The notes below the pieces were generated by a model. That model saw nothing but the letters and a program-made list of their open reading frames with translations, ran no database searches and was not told the DNA's origin. Of a stretch of DNA of 37,290 nucleotides, positions 1 to 12,014 are shown in pieces (position 1 is the first letter of the stretch; every line of letters begins with the position of its first letter). The position numbers and the translations under genes are program-made. The DNA comes from Saksenaea vasiformis B4078. Its lineage: Eukaryota > Mucoromycota > Mucoromycetes > Mucorales > Saksenaeaceae. Where the stretch lies: contig JNDT01002353.1 in NCBI GenBank assembly GCA_000697055.1, positions 1-37,290 on the forward strand. Direction: 5' to 3'.

Positions 1-848
1 AGAAACGCGTCTCTCCATTCACTAGTCCAAGCATCGAGCGTATAGGAGATGTAAGGCTGCTTCTGGAGTAAATTTGCGATTTGGGAGCGGTAGAGATGAT
101 ACGCCTGCGCAAGATCGCGACTCACAGTTCTCGAACTTGGGAGTAGAACCTGGGCATCACTAGGCGCAGACTGGGCAAGGTTGAGCAGTTTTTGAAAATC
201 AGCATTTTCGACGACGGTGAATGGCGAGGATGACGAGACCACATAGTTGAGGAGAGCCTGTCGAAATGCATCTTGAGAGAACTGCACCTTTTTCAACTGG
301 CCAGAAACCACAAAGTTATCCATGATCAGGTTCGTAGCAGAGTGCACATCGGACTTTCTTCATTGTTTCATCCAGCTTGTGCACCTTCTTCAAATGGTTG
401 ATGATGTTACTTGTGGTGGAGCCAATTTTCTTGTACTTGAGACCACAGACACCACCTGAGGATAACGGGTACTGGCAGTAGAAATAATCGGTGCCAGTCA
501 AAGGATCCTTCTGTACTTCTACCCAGTCGTTATCGTAGACCCAACTCATTTTTGACTTCGAACGCTTCACCGTTCTACCAGTGGAATCGGAGGACCTAAT
601 AGCCTGGCTGCTGCCGTCAAATGATTCGCCATCAGGAAAATCATCATCCTGGAGCATCGAAATGTCAGAACGCGAGTGGATCATCACAGGGGTTGAGGAA
701 CTGCAGGAGAAGTCCATTGAGTGTTCCTAGTTATATCCATTAGATAACAGTTACAATTACTTGCTAATGCACTTACGGGAGTATCTTCTGGCAGAAATTC
801 GGCAGGACGCTTTTGTGCAGAGGCAGAGGATTCAGGTACGTCAGACAT
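1..848 (-). CDS. hAT transposase, N-terminal part (BED finger + transposase start), partial
   Basis: Minus-strand gene starting at 848 (MSDVPESS...) and continuing past position 1. Exon 1 is 777-848; a 50-nt intron (GTAAGT...CTAG, 727-776) joins it to the exon starting at 726. The second exon carries a BED-type zinc finger: FYCQYPLSSGGVC followed by NHLKKVHKL gives the C-C-H-H ligands. The frame closes at 316, and hAT-like sequence continues in another frame from about 318 to 1: PFTVVENADFQKLL, then a TVSRDL segment and SYTLDAWTSEWRD, which match the conserved start of hAT transposases. The two parts can be joined by a 58-nt intron (262-319 approx., GTCCGA...GGCCAG) in phase, or the copy carries a +1 frameshift. 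The catalytic core and dimerisation region lie outside the window. Confidence 0.75.
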
Positions 849-906
849 GATCAAAATATTGTAGTAAATAAACAAGATGACTTTCCTGGCCGTGATTTAT
901 CCATGC

Positions 907-914
907 TATTTATA
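907..914 (-). promoter_or_regulatory. TATA box of the hAT transposase gene
   Basis: TATAAATA on the minus strand, 59 nt upstream of the ATG at 848. Position and sequence fit a core promoter; no experimental support. Confidence 0.4.
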
Positions 915-1700
915 CTTCAGAGAAATCAACGATCTGTTGATGCTGTTGCGTGATATTCCGTAGATCTACTGGTAATTGCGCAATGATATAAGATGAGCGT
1001 GTCATATACGCTCGCAAAGCAGAGATCATTGATCTATCAGAAAGGACTGCTATTATGTGATCGATGTTGATCTGTCATTGTTCTCGCATAAAATCACGTA
1101 ATAGCATCTTTTTGAAAGACATAATTTATGATCAGCCAATCAAATCATTCACGGCAGATACTGGGAAGGCGTCATTATCTTTGTAGATCGATTGATGAAT
1201 ACTTACCTGACGTGCACGCTACGATAGCACAAAAAAAAAATGCAACTGTTACGAGTTTAATAAAACAGTTACTATACGCGTAGTACAGAAGCAGAGGCAG
1301 ACGTTTCTAAAAAGGTACCGATTGCGTTATTATTTTGCAGTCACCATCAGCCTCAGTAGGCGCTCCGCATTATCTAAACTCTCGCGGTTCACTCAACCAT
1401 CTTGCCGGGAATCACGTCAATCGTAGACTTCTTTTCTGCATTGCACAATTAACAGCTCCTTTATCATTAAAAAACATACATACGGGCACGAACATCTCTG
1501 AGACTTTTAGCGTTGCACATTTTCGAAATAAACACAAATGTTACCTTCACTTCTTTTTATTTTTTTTTTGAATCTCTTATCAAATGCTTATGCTAAATGT
1601 TACCATTGCTACACCTTGTACTATTTCGACTAATTACTAATTCGTTGCATGCAACATCGTCTTCGTCATTAGAGCAGAAAGAGAATCTTCTCTATTTTGT

Positions 1701-1724
1701 TTTCTTTCTTTCTTTCTTTCTTTC
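1701..1724. repeat. (TTTC)n microsatellite
   Basis: About six uninterrupted copies of TTTC inside the non-coding 5' part of the hAT element, next to other homopolymer T-runs at 1556-1570 and 1800-1808. Confidence 0.8.
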
Positions 1725-1869
1725 CTTCATTCGTTTTTTAAGTGAAATATCAAGGAAGGCAACGAACTTATATTCTTCATAACTATGATTCCATTGCAGT
1801 TTTTTTTTGACATTGCAGAAAGAGTCATGTTAACGATTAGTAAGCTAATTGCTCTCAAGCGAATATTCG

Positions 1870-1963
1870 TTACTGATTCGAATACTAAAAAACATATTCA
1901 TATTCATTCGAATACGAATATGTACGAACGAATATGAATATTCGAATATTTTGCCGACCCCTA
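1870..1963. repeat. hAT subterminal palindromic repeat array with terminal repeat tip
   Basis: Repeated units such as CGAATATTCG, ATTCATTCGAATA and ACGAACGAATA in both orientations fill this segment and end in AATATTTTGCCGACCCCTA. Clustered short motifs of this kind are known transposase-binding subterminal repeats of hAT elements. A 21-bp stretch (1894-1914) recurs exactly at 36805-36825. Confidence 0.65.
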
Positions 1964-2997
1964 CTCAAGAAGTTAAACTGTATTTGTCTTGTCCTGAAGA
2001 AAAAGATGTCTTGCTATTAGTAAAGTAGATGTGCTTTATTCTTTCTCTGACAAAATTGCTTGGTTTTCTTTTTCTCAAAAGTTCCTTTTGTCTTTTCTGC
2101 GCTTGCCTTTAGTTATCTCCATTACAGATTTAAATGCCACACGTGTCATATTAGTTTGAATTTTAGAATCTATTTATGACAGTACATAGGCAGATGTCCA
2201 GAAGTTTTGTAAACGTCTGAGTAGCTGCTGATGTTCCAAGAACTATGATTGATTGAAATGACCACTGCCGTATAATAGTACATATGTTTCTAAAGTAAAG
2301 GCACTCATTTTAGTTGGAAAAGATCTTTTGAAAGAGATGACATGTAATGCATGAATGTGCAGCACGCTCAACTTTCAGATATGTCCATCATCCAGAAGTA
2401 GTTAGTTTTTTAAATTATTTCTCTCAAGTTTTTATAATGAGCTTACTTAGGACTTCAAAAAATTGTTCAATATGAGTTACAGTTACTGCTCGAGTCAAGT
2501 GTCTTTTTCAAGATAGATTGCCATTGTTGTGATTAGATTAAACTGACTGCCAATAACCTAATGTTAATGTAAAGGTAATTACCGCAATGTCGCAAGTGAA
2601 CTTGTTGAAGTTAAAGCAACTGCAGTAAGTAATTAAGTAACACTCATGCGTAAGTTCCATGTAGAAAACCATTCGACGTTCAGCTTCAAATGAGTTCACA
2701 TCTTCCTTCTAGATCCTTTGAAAGCTTGTTGATTTTTCGCATCAAACTTGCTGTACTTCTCTTTTTCTTTTTTTTTTTCTCTAGATACAACGGGTATGAG
2801 TACCAGTGCTGAAGTATAATCATTAGAGAAGTCTATTCAACTAGATACCTTGTAGTATACTTCACTAACAGCAATGCTCATTAAATAAACAGTTTGGATG
2901 CGTAACAATTACTTATTGTAAGCCTTTCTCTACATGTCAATTGCCACCACTACTTCTTTTATTGAAGTTACGGAATAACACATTTTTGTCTACCATT
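1964..2997. other. Intergenic, no gene seen
   Basis: A/T-rich sequence of about 1 kb between the transposon end and the 3' end of the PRPF38B-like gene. Only short, low-complexity frames are present. The part next to 2998 probably holds the 3' UTR of the minus-strand gene. Confidence 0.5.
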
Positions 2998-4236
2998 TCA
3001 ACGACCGTATCTCTCTCTGTGTGCACTGCCACGGTCTCCTGATCGCGAACGAGAACGGCGAGATCTGTATCGTGGACTAGGGCTTCTTCTTCTTCTGCGT
3101 CTGTAACTATCATCATTATCATAACCTCGCCTTCTATCTCTTGAGCGGCTACGGTCATAGTATCGATCGCGTCTGCGTGGACTGTAACTGCGAGATCGGT
3201 CGCGATGACGTTGGTGCGATCGATAGCCATTGTGCTCATCTTTTTCCTGACGTTTTTGCGCAGCTTCTTCCTCTCTACGCAAAAATTAATTTATGTTTTT
3301 TGATAGCTGATATATAATTAACTTACGCATATCTACGAGCTTCCCGATCGTATTCTTCTAGTTTCTGATTGAGATCTCTGGCGATCGGAACGGGAATACG
3401 AGGAAGCATTGTTCCTTGATACTTCTGCTCTGTAATCAGCATTCGCACGAGTTTACCGATTGTTCTATTTCCGTTCTGAGCCAACTCAAGATCATACACA
3501 TTTTGCACTCCATACATACGACTTTTGCGGTTTTGGTCCGCCTGTCAGATCAATTTCTTCAGGATCGTCCAGGTAGTATGAAAACCAATCCCACAGCTGG
3601 GATGGTACACAGACATAACGCAAATAAATAAATCCAATGGCACGAATGTAACTAAATGAAATATTAGCCACTCTATCAGCAGCAAACTATGACGGTACTT
3701 ACGGCGAGTCAGGATGATCAATTAGGTTCTCCACTTGTTTGACAGATAGACGAAGGGTCCACAGCTTGTAAAGACAACAAAACGCCGTAGATGGGTTAGT
3801 TCCCTTCAAAAAAGGAGCTAAGGAAAATTGGAGGTAAGTACAAGACAAATAAAAAAAAAGCCAAAATGAATAATACTTGCATAGATTGTACACTGCAACA
3901 ACAGGAGGAAAAAGAAAAAGACGACAAAGCAAGCGGGTTTCAGTATACATTAATTCTTACGGGGCCTCCCCCTGGACAAACCTTTCATAAAGGAAAAGAG
4001 CAGCAGTACCTTCGTTGTAAATTTCATCCACAATTTCATGAAAAGTTTTTTTTTCGCTGGGAAGAAAAGGAAAAGGCGTCGATGAGTTCCCAAAAGAGAG
4101 AGACACGCCATTGCACTTACTATAACGACTTGAAATAGGGTGACGCCAAAATATTCTGGTAAATGATGGCATTCATATTCATGGTAGCTTCGTTGCCCCA
4201 TGTTTCTAGCTTGTTGGAGGGATCTTTGTTGCTCAT
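2998..4236 (-). CDS. PRPF38B: Pre-mRNA-splicing factor 38B-like protein (PRP38 domain + RS tail)
   Basis: PRP38-family protein, a spliceosome-associated nuclear factor. Start chosen at 4236 (MSNKDPSNKLETWG). Conserved blocks in order: GNEATMNMNAIIYQNILASP, then after an intron (4057-4120) YEKKTFHEIVDEIYNE, then GTNPSTAFCCLYKLW and VENLIDHPDSP, then after an intron (3652-3702) YIRAIGFIYLRYV and LWDWFSYYLDDPEEID, then TIGKLVRMLITEQKYQGTML and PRIPVPIARDLNQKLEEY. The last exon (2998-3274) encodes an Arg/Ser-rich tail typical of the 38B branch. Smaller introns are 3275-3326 and 3476-3515. The 3804-4009 stretch has two splicing solutions, both in frame: one 192-nt intron (3818-4009, donor GTACTG; 279 aa) or two introns (3893-3960 with a strong pyrimidine tract, and 3804-3876) around a 16-nt exon (296 aa). 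The second has the better splice signals. The start could also lie upstream. Confidence 0.88.
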
Positions 4237-5061
4237 TCTCTTCACTGCAAGAAAAAGGAGATTGCTTGAAAGGTCGCTTCGCCCCACCGGCAGGACACTT
4301 AAAGAAACAGTCATCTTTGGATCGACCAATCAAATACGAAAAATTTGACCAATAGAAACTGTTGTCTCAATCCAGATCCTGCTACCCAACCCATGAAGCC
4401 CAAGTCCAGCAGGCGTTGGCTCGGCCAAGCGAGATCTGGGTCCACCTGCAGATGTGGTCCACAAAGATATGGCCCGCATTTTAATATACGCTAGTACTTT
4501 TGAATGAAAAATAAGATCGATAACAAAAATAAAGACCAGAGACTTTGCAAAACAGAAGGATGATGTTTGCAATTTAAGATACAAAGTCTCTCTGCTTGAT
4601 ATCAAGGTATTTCTGGTAACTCCTGTCTTATGATTAGCGCGGCCAAGGCAACCACGACGGGTTCCGATCTTAAGGTAGATTCGGAGAGGCTAGTCATATT
4701 ACCTTCGTCGTCTGAACAATGGGACTACTGTGCGAACTTCACTTTCCACTTTTACACAGTGCAAACAATACAGTGTAGATAAAAAAGAAAAGATTCAAGT
4801 GTAGCAACTCAATGCTGACTAGTAGCCAAGAGTGCAAGGAAACGCGCGTCTAGCAATGTTCTCCGGCTTGCCACTGCAAGTCAGCAACTATCACGTCGAT
4901 TGTTATGTATTGCTCTGCAACCTAACGATATGGAAGCTGACTGCATGTATTTTAGTCATTTGCACGACGGTTCTGTCGGACACAGGTGTGATGAAAATTA
5001 GTGTCCAAACTTTTTTATAAAGTAAATTACGAGTAAAACTATAAAAAAGGGTATCCTTTGT
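4237..5061. other. Intergenic, no gene seen
   Basis: Roughly 0.8 kb between the start of the PRPF38B-like gene and the 3' end of the Rax2-like gene. It should contain the PRPF38B promoter. Short frames on both strands show no recognisable domain or splice pattern. Confidence 0.5.
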
Positions 5062-8000
5062 CTAATTGGGTTTCTCGTCCGTTACGTAGTTACTTGGAAA
5101 CAGACCTGACACAGCTCGTCCATGCCCTATAGAACAAGGAGATAATTGGATTACTGCTTTAGCACTGACTGACTTACCATCATCTTTGTAACCCATCCAC
5201 CACACATTATCACTGGTATCCGTCACAACAACTGCTTCATTGGTATCCAGGGCAAGTTCACCAAACTCCTTTGCTTCAAATGGATATTTGGCGTAATATA
5301 AATGGGGCGATTTTTCACTAGCCACTCCATCATTTCCACTAGCCGCTGCCGCTGCCGCTAACGCGCCAAAGGTCACAGCAGAGGCAGGCCCAAAGTAACT
5401 GAGACGCTGATCCGTCATATCCATACCAGCATCTGGCTGTCCATGAGGGACAGCAGACATATCCTGACCATGTTCTTTCGCACCTCCTGCGATACCCAAC
5501 GCGCCGACTTGGGCTGCATCCAACATGGCAATTAAACTCGAAGCTCGATGGTTTGGAACCCATGGTGGCATAGGCTCCGGTCCGTCTTGATGGGCATACC
5601 ATCTCTTGATATACATAACAAGGAATCCCGTAGCAACCAAAGCAAAAATGAGGCCCAGAGAGATCGCAATGGAGATAAGAATGACCGCCGGCACAGGTAA
5701 ATGACCTGAAATATAGGATAAATATACATCAAGTAACGTATAGTTTCACTTACGATTGATGTTGCTAACGGTGCAGCAGGCAGACTCATGGAAGATATGA
5801 CTAATTTGTCCAGGGTTTCCATTGATTCTACTTGACAGGACATATGGATACCATGATGAACCGTCAAAAGTAGCAGCACTGAGGTTACCGAATGGTTCGA
5901 CATGAAGGTTACCCACAACCATCAGCATGCCATCGGAGTCAACCGGGAACTTTTTGAAAGCGGCATTACTGCCTGCATTGGTGAGCGGGACATACATAAG
6001 CTGCTTAATATTGCTCGACGGTCCGAGTTTTGATCCTACGAATATGTCAGTGACACATGTACAGGCTAGATAAAGTATCAATACCTAAGTCAGTGTACTG
6101 CTGTCCGTTCCATATGCCAAAGTAAGACGACACGCCATCTCTGTAACATATAGCAAATCAGTAACGTGTTCATGTCCGAAGCTAGTCTACGTACCGCCCT
6201 GCGATAAATGTTTGATCAACTGCATCCAACACAGCAGTTGGTACACCCTTTACGCCAGAGTCAGTCGACAGAGAGGATGACCATGATCCTTTGCTACTTA
6301 GTTGTGCGATATAGGTCGGACGTCCATTCACTTTCAAGTCGCCCACCGCCGTAATGCGATCACCCGTAACCGTAATGGCATTAACGACACCATCGAGTTC
6401 TCGCCCCACTCTATCCCATTGGCGTGTTCTCGTATCAAGCGTACATAAAGAGGCGCAATTTAACGATCCCACTGACGAAAAGCTTCCGCCGATGTAAACC
6501 GCTCGGCCGTCTGTTTGGACTTTGATATCATTTACAACTCCTGGTAGACCATCGGCACCTACACTCTTGGTAAGATATCGAGATTCATTTCTATGTTTTG
6601 TACAAACCATGCACGCCAACAACGTCAACGCTGGTGCCCGTAGCAAGGTCATAAATGGCGAAGCTTTCCGGTTTGCTGCTTAATAGAGTTCCGTTAAACT
6701 GACCGCCGATATAGAGTTGGTTGTTAAGAACAGCAAGCGCATGTACTTCGCCGTTTAACTGTCCAATGCCCTGCCAAGCTCCGTCCTTGTACATGGCTAG
6801 GTTACTGATATTTCCCATTTGGAAACGCCCACCGACAATGACAACCGTTTTATTTTGGCCGTTCGAAGTATCATGCCAAAATAAGCCGGTATTCACAGCG
6901 AGGTTCTGATCCCCATTGGTGAAATACGGGCTCCACGCATTGTGAGTATCCAAGGAAGCAGCACCATCCGCACGGTGCGTCTGGACTGCACGTAGATGGC
7001 CAGCTAGTAGCTGCGTGGTAGCATTCAAGTGGTGGGTGGACAGCAGATTGCCAACGATCAACGATCGCCTTTCTGTCCAACGAAGGCTCGTAATATTCCA
7101 GACGGCGTTTCCTACCGCTTCTTTCGAATTGCCATTCTCGAGCAGAACATGTGACATCGCACCGGAGAACGTTAATGTTACATTATCCGGAGATACAAGA
7201 ATGTTTTCTACAGGACCGTCTGTGCCCTTTATAATACACGTTAAGTAGGAACAAGCGATAAAAACCGATACATACTTTTTCCAATGCAGACCATGTATTG
7301 CGTTCAATGTCGTAGGAGGCGACATTACTTAGTCCTTCAATGGCGTCTGTGAGGGTACCCGTGAATGCGCCACCAATGAACAGCCCTGTAACCTCAATAG
7401 TGAGATGTCTGTCAGCATGCAATACTACTACGCTTACTTGATCCTAAGTGACGAAGTGCAGAAACATGTCCATCCAATCCAACACCATTCAGCGCAACGA
7501 GACGACCAGCACCGTCAGCATTATAGTCATACGAAACGATGTTTCTGTATGTATCGTTTGCACTGGCGAATTGACCACCGATATAAAGCTTGTTGCCACT
7601 TGATGCTTCGATGGTCTTAACTTCTGATCCTGGTAGCAATTGTTCTAATGTATTGCCAGCGTTATTGGATTGCATCAAGAGCATAGGATGTGCTTACGTG
7701 TTAAAGGTCTCCATGCTGGTTGTATATTTCTCGAGATATTGAAGGGACTATATTCAAGGATGCTTACAAGTGTCGAACCGGTGCCGTTTCGAACAAATTG
7801 TATAGCATCTGCTACAACACTGACTGTACCGCTGACAGGTGCCGCAGAATTTGATGCAACACGTAGCGTGACTCTTGGTTGAAAAGTGGAAGATGTAGAT
7901 GACACGAAGCCGCTATAGATAAGGTTTGACGTATCCTCGGATACTTTCTGGTCCACAATGACTGTCGACACGTTTCCTGGTGAGAATTCCATGGTCAACT

Positions 8001-9688
8001 CTGTCTGAACGCGTTCGTCGCAGGAGCTGCTACCGACGCAGCCTGGTGTATTGGCGTACACATCGTAGTGACCCTGAGCTGGGATGTACCTGAAATAATA
8101 ATAATAATAATCATAATAGGAAACGGATTCCTTCAGCGAAATGCTCTCATGTGCATGTACATGATTACTTACGGTGTATATGTAATGGATGCATCATTGG
8201 ACGCTATTTGTGATGCAGGGAACGTAGTTGTCAAGAAATTCTGATAAGAACCGTACACAAATTTTTCCTGCCAATCTCCTGTAATCGTCGTGGTTGCAGA
8301 AGGACGTGATGAGCATTGCGGATCGCTGCTACCGAGGTGGGCATGTAATGCGATATCTGTTAACGATGACGATCAATGGACTATAAAACTCGAGAAATCG
8401 AGAGCTGGAAAGAAATTGGCTCATGTACTGCACCTGATTGGAAAATCTGCACGTTTCGGAGACCACCTCCAGCGCCATACCATGAATTGATGTATATACG
8501 AACACCGCTCGTGCTGATAGAGTTTAACACTGTAAATTCTTGATAGGTGAAGCGTGGATCGTCAGACAAGATACACTGCTCAGAACACAGGGCAATTTGT
8601 TGTGTGACAGGATCGATATAAGATAGTTGGAAATATTCGTTTGAACCTAATGCAATTATCCTGCCGATTACACGTTACTCACAGGTATCTTTTTTTGGTA
8701 GGTTACCCAAATGTTCGTGTACCGCGCCCTTCAAAGTTTGCATTTGATAGTCGAAAAACAGATGGCTGGACTGGGTAAGGAAATACAGCTTGCCAATAAC
8801 CTGGCATGCCATCTTGTAGTAGCCATGGGGTTCCAGGTGACTGAGGAGTGCTATTGGGACATACAATATTATTTGGATTCCCATAATTATTAGTCAAAGC
8901 AGCATTTCCGGAGGAGATAACCTATGTCAGTTTGTCAGAGAAAAGAGAAAAGGAAATGCAGGAGATGCTGTGCTCACTGTTGGCTGGTTCATGCTGACAG
9001 ACTGACTGCTGTTCGCATTATAGTATTTTCCGTCTCCTGTAGCATCAAAACGTCCGCCAAATAAGATCGTGTTTTGCTGGTAATTGCGAGTGATTGTATA
9101 GACGGGTCCGTTAAAACCTTTCCAAGGTACGGCAGACCAGCTGCTGTTTTGCCATATTGCCGCACTCCCGCCGTAAAGCTGTGCCGTGGTGTTATCGATG
9201 CCGACGGGCGATACGAAGTCGCCGCCCACGTAGACTGCTTGAGTAACTGGATCGCAAAACAAGGTATATACGGGCCCGTTTAAACCTCGATCAAGCGCAA
9301 CAAAAGTACGTTTCTGAGAGTCAAAACGGGCAATGTTATTCATGGGCGTATTATTAAGCGAGGTAAAGGCGCCGGCTATATAAATATCGTTTGTGTCTAG
9401 GTGTGGTAGTGAACAGGTAGCGGTGATGTTGCCATTGACAGAAGCGATGAGTTTGTAGATGTCATCATCTTGGAAGACAATGGATGAGGAGGATGAAGTG
9501 ATCGATTCGAGTTGCTCTGTAGACCTGTAAGGGGAAATGCCTGCGTATTCACCCAGAAAACCCAGTTGACCGAGTGCATCCTGATTAATGGATGGGCCAT
9601 GGAATGACTCGGTTCTGACAGACTGAGCGAGCGAGAGCAACAAGAGGAGGAGCAATGTCAACCCATCAAGTGAATTGTTCCAACGCAT
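5062..9688 (-). CDS. RAX2: Rax2-like cortical cell-polarity marker with C-terminal SH3 domain
   Basis: Large type I membrane protein marking growth or bud sites at the cell cortex. Thirteen exons: 8978-9688, 8707-8921, 8434-8660, 8173-8356, 7698-8089, 7438-7644, 7276-7385, 6608-7226, 6195-6558, 6085-6140, 5754-6035, 5178-5705, 5062-5126; summed they give 1319 codons plus stop. Residues 1-26 are a signal peptide with a Leu run. The ectodomain has repeated propeller-like motifs (DIYIAGAFTSL, AVYVGGDF, LYIGGQFAS, LFIGGAFTGT, VYIGGSFSSVG, QTFIAGRD) and Rax2 signatures: FRLSNANFEGRGTRTFG, TYTPYIPAQGHYDVYANTPG, SDPQCSS and GDWQEKFVYG. Many Asn-X-Ser/Thr sites fit secretion. A transmembrane helix (about 1126-1152, VILISIAISLGLIFALVA) is followed by a ~100-residue Ala/Gly/Asp-rich linker and an SH3 domain (about 1257-1315: LYYAKYPFEAKEFGELAL, VWWMGYKDDG, GLFPSNYV). 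The SH3 exon boundary at 5127-5177 restores the GLFPSNYV end, so the fusion is one gene, not a neighbour. Confidence 0.93.
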
Positions 9689-12014
9689 TTGTATGTCACT
9701 CTCACAACTGCTTGATCGTCGCTTTTTCAGACAAGGAGGTTATTAAAGAAAAGAAAAAAAAACAATCAAAAATAAATTGATCGATTTAACTCCCGGCAGT
9801 AAATGACCAAAGAAAAGGAATAAAAATATAAAAAAGCGTAAGAAGCTAAAGGCCCGATGAAGTAAGGGGATCCTATACACGAAAGAAAAAGGGGAGCTAT
9901 TTAGTTACGTAATCTGTATGTGTATCTTTTCTTTTCAGGAACAGGTTGCCCTGAGCAACAAAAACCATACAATCGAAGCATGCGCCTTTGCATCTCCGCC
10001 GTAACGTTGGAAAACAGCACGAGATTTGAATGCACTTAACGTGAATGTTTGTAACACGTACACATCAATTACCAATTCTGTTCATATGAACAATCAACTA
10101 ATGCTTTTTGTGTTGCTTCTCCTTTGACGCTCTTGAATATATCTCGTTGCCATGGATAATCATGCCACTTTGCATAAAGGGGACAATGAACACAGTGTTT
10201 CCGATATCTTTCCAGCGTATAGAGCTTAAAACGTTGTTAGATGTTGAATATGATGTGAAATGATACTGAAAACCCATTTTCCAGTGATAAACAATAGTAA
10301 CTACACTTTCCAGCATAGGTTGGCGATGGGATCGAATACAGGCAGATTAGAACCATGTCCCTAGTTCATGTCGTTCAATGCTACCGGAGTGCTTGGGAAG
10401 AAGTTGAAACGAGTGTTAGAAAAAACTCGAAAAAAAAAGCAGGAGTTAACTGACAGACCCAATTGACAAATAAGTCAACAAATAGAACGAAAATTTTCTG
10501 TAATATCGCTGCGCGCAAGGTGCGTTCCAATCACGATCGACTGAATTAGTATCTTTTGAGACGAATATATACATTATGAGGACGTGCTAATATAATCTCG
10601 AGGTCTCTTGATGCATTTCAATATGCGCACTCCTTACATAGAAATGGCGCGGTACGGTAGATTTCCGCTCGGATGGTGAAATGTCAAGTAGGCTTTGGTA
10701 TTTCAAGCGCAGAACCTTATATTAATCGCAGTAAATCATCTAAAATATTAACGTCTTGAAGGTATCACGGGTGCTCATGGCCATAAGATTCAATCTTTTT
10801 TCAGCTTTCCTACTTGCGCCATAGCGTGCAGTTCAAGCTCTTTCAAAAACCTTAAAAATCGGTCGCACGCACGGTATGCTAATGCATAGTTTTACAAATC
10901 CAAGGCAAAAAGGGTTACTGTAAACATGCAGATAGGGATGGAATTGGACATACAAGTAACTGATAAGGGCTTATGACCAAATGATTAGTACAATGGATAG
11001 CTCCTTTTGTAGATGTAAGCCTCACCGTTTACATTTGCGCTTGAAGGCTGACGCAGTTTATCCCCTTGTAGAGAGTTCTCGTTTCATCGTTCCAGACGTC
11101 ACAGATCCTTGGCACTTTACTCATTGAACGCGAGAAATTGGACAAGTCATTCGTGCTTTCAGGCAACTTGGCGAGAGAAGGAGGAGAGACGTGTATTCCT
11201 TAAGTAGTGGAAGTACCACTCCCTTTTATTTCGGAGACTGACGAGTGTTTTTACATAGGGAAAACACCTGAATGCCTTTGTTTACAGTCATCTGTGCTGA
11301 CCTGACCTTTGTATGTGCGTTTAGTTACCTTAAAGTTTCCACGGCATGATACCCTGCCAAAATGATGCCATCCGCTGATGCGAACTTTAACACCCTGTTC
11401 GATACCAAGTCCTTGCGCAAGCCAATCAAATCCCGGCGTGGACTAGTACGCCTTCATCAATTCGAAGTGATTGTAGTTGGAAAGATGAGTTAGTTTATAG
11501 GGAATTCGGAGGACTTTCCTTTTACCTACTGTAAATTGGCAAAATCATATATAATATATTCCTGGCTTTCTGTAATCTAAGCATAACCACCACTGTTTGA
11601 TTTAGTGGCTACCTAAGAGTTTGCAGTGCAGAAACATTTTTTTTAAAATAATGTCGATTCTTTTTAAGTTAGTCATCAGTACCATCGAGAAGTCTATTTT
11701 AGTCACTCCATAGGTCGCCTTTTTAAAAGCCAAAGGCCGCTGATTAAAGATATGTCCATAGCGTCGTAAGCTGAAGAGTGCATCACACACAAAGCCTGCA
11801 GGACTTACATGATAAAACAAAGACTGATGATGGACAGGTAGAATTGTTCTGTGGAAATACAGTCTTCTTTGTTTTCAAGACGGATATGGGATGTAACGAA
11901 CGTCGGTCGGCTCGGACCAACTTTTCCACGCCTGAGTTTCGTGTGCTGTTTTTCTTTTTCTCTTCTTTTTTTCTTTCTTTCCTACTTGTACGTTTCACCT
12001 GTTATCATTTGGCA
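9689..12014. other. Intergenic, divergent promoter region of Rax2 and Sip5 genes
   Basis: About 2.3 kb between two divergently transcribed genes, the longest gap in the left half. It must hold both promoters. A pyrimidine-rich tract (11950-11990) precedes the Sip5 start. Around 11330-11450 the minus strand is open in two frames with plausible codon content, but I find no start, domain or consistent exon chain. Otherwise nothing recognisable. Confidence 0.5.

Larger units (their letters stand above)
1..1963 (-). mobile_element. hAT-family DNA transposon, 5' portion (other end outside window)
   Basis: The left part of the window codes for a hAT transposase on the minus strand and runs off the window start. 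Upstream of it lies about 1.1 kb of non-coding sequence ending, at about 1870-1963, in a dense array of ATTCG/CGAAT palindromic motifs. On the minus strand this array starts with TAGGGGTCGGCAAAATATTC, whose TAGGG tip resembles hAT terminal inverted repeats (Ac-like TAGGG, others CAGGG). I therefore place the outer boundary near 1963. The 8-bp target duplication cannot be verified because the partner end is not in the window. Boundary by inference; family assignment from the protein. Confidence 0.7.

Noticed and set aside
2937..3239. 100-codon minus-strand frame overlapping the PRPF38B tail
   Set aside because: It is the shadow frame of the Arg/Ser-repeat tail; the RS frame joins upstream PRP38 exons in phase.
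5062..5694. Separate SH3 gene starting at the ATG at 5694
   Set aside because: That ATG-like start is inside the exon encoding the Rax2 transmembrane helix; the intron 5706-5753 joins it in phase to the Rax2 ectodomain.
11330..11450. Coding-like minus-strand fragments between Rax2 and Sip5
   Set aside because: Open in two frames at once, no start codon, no consistent exon chain and no recognisable family.
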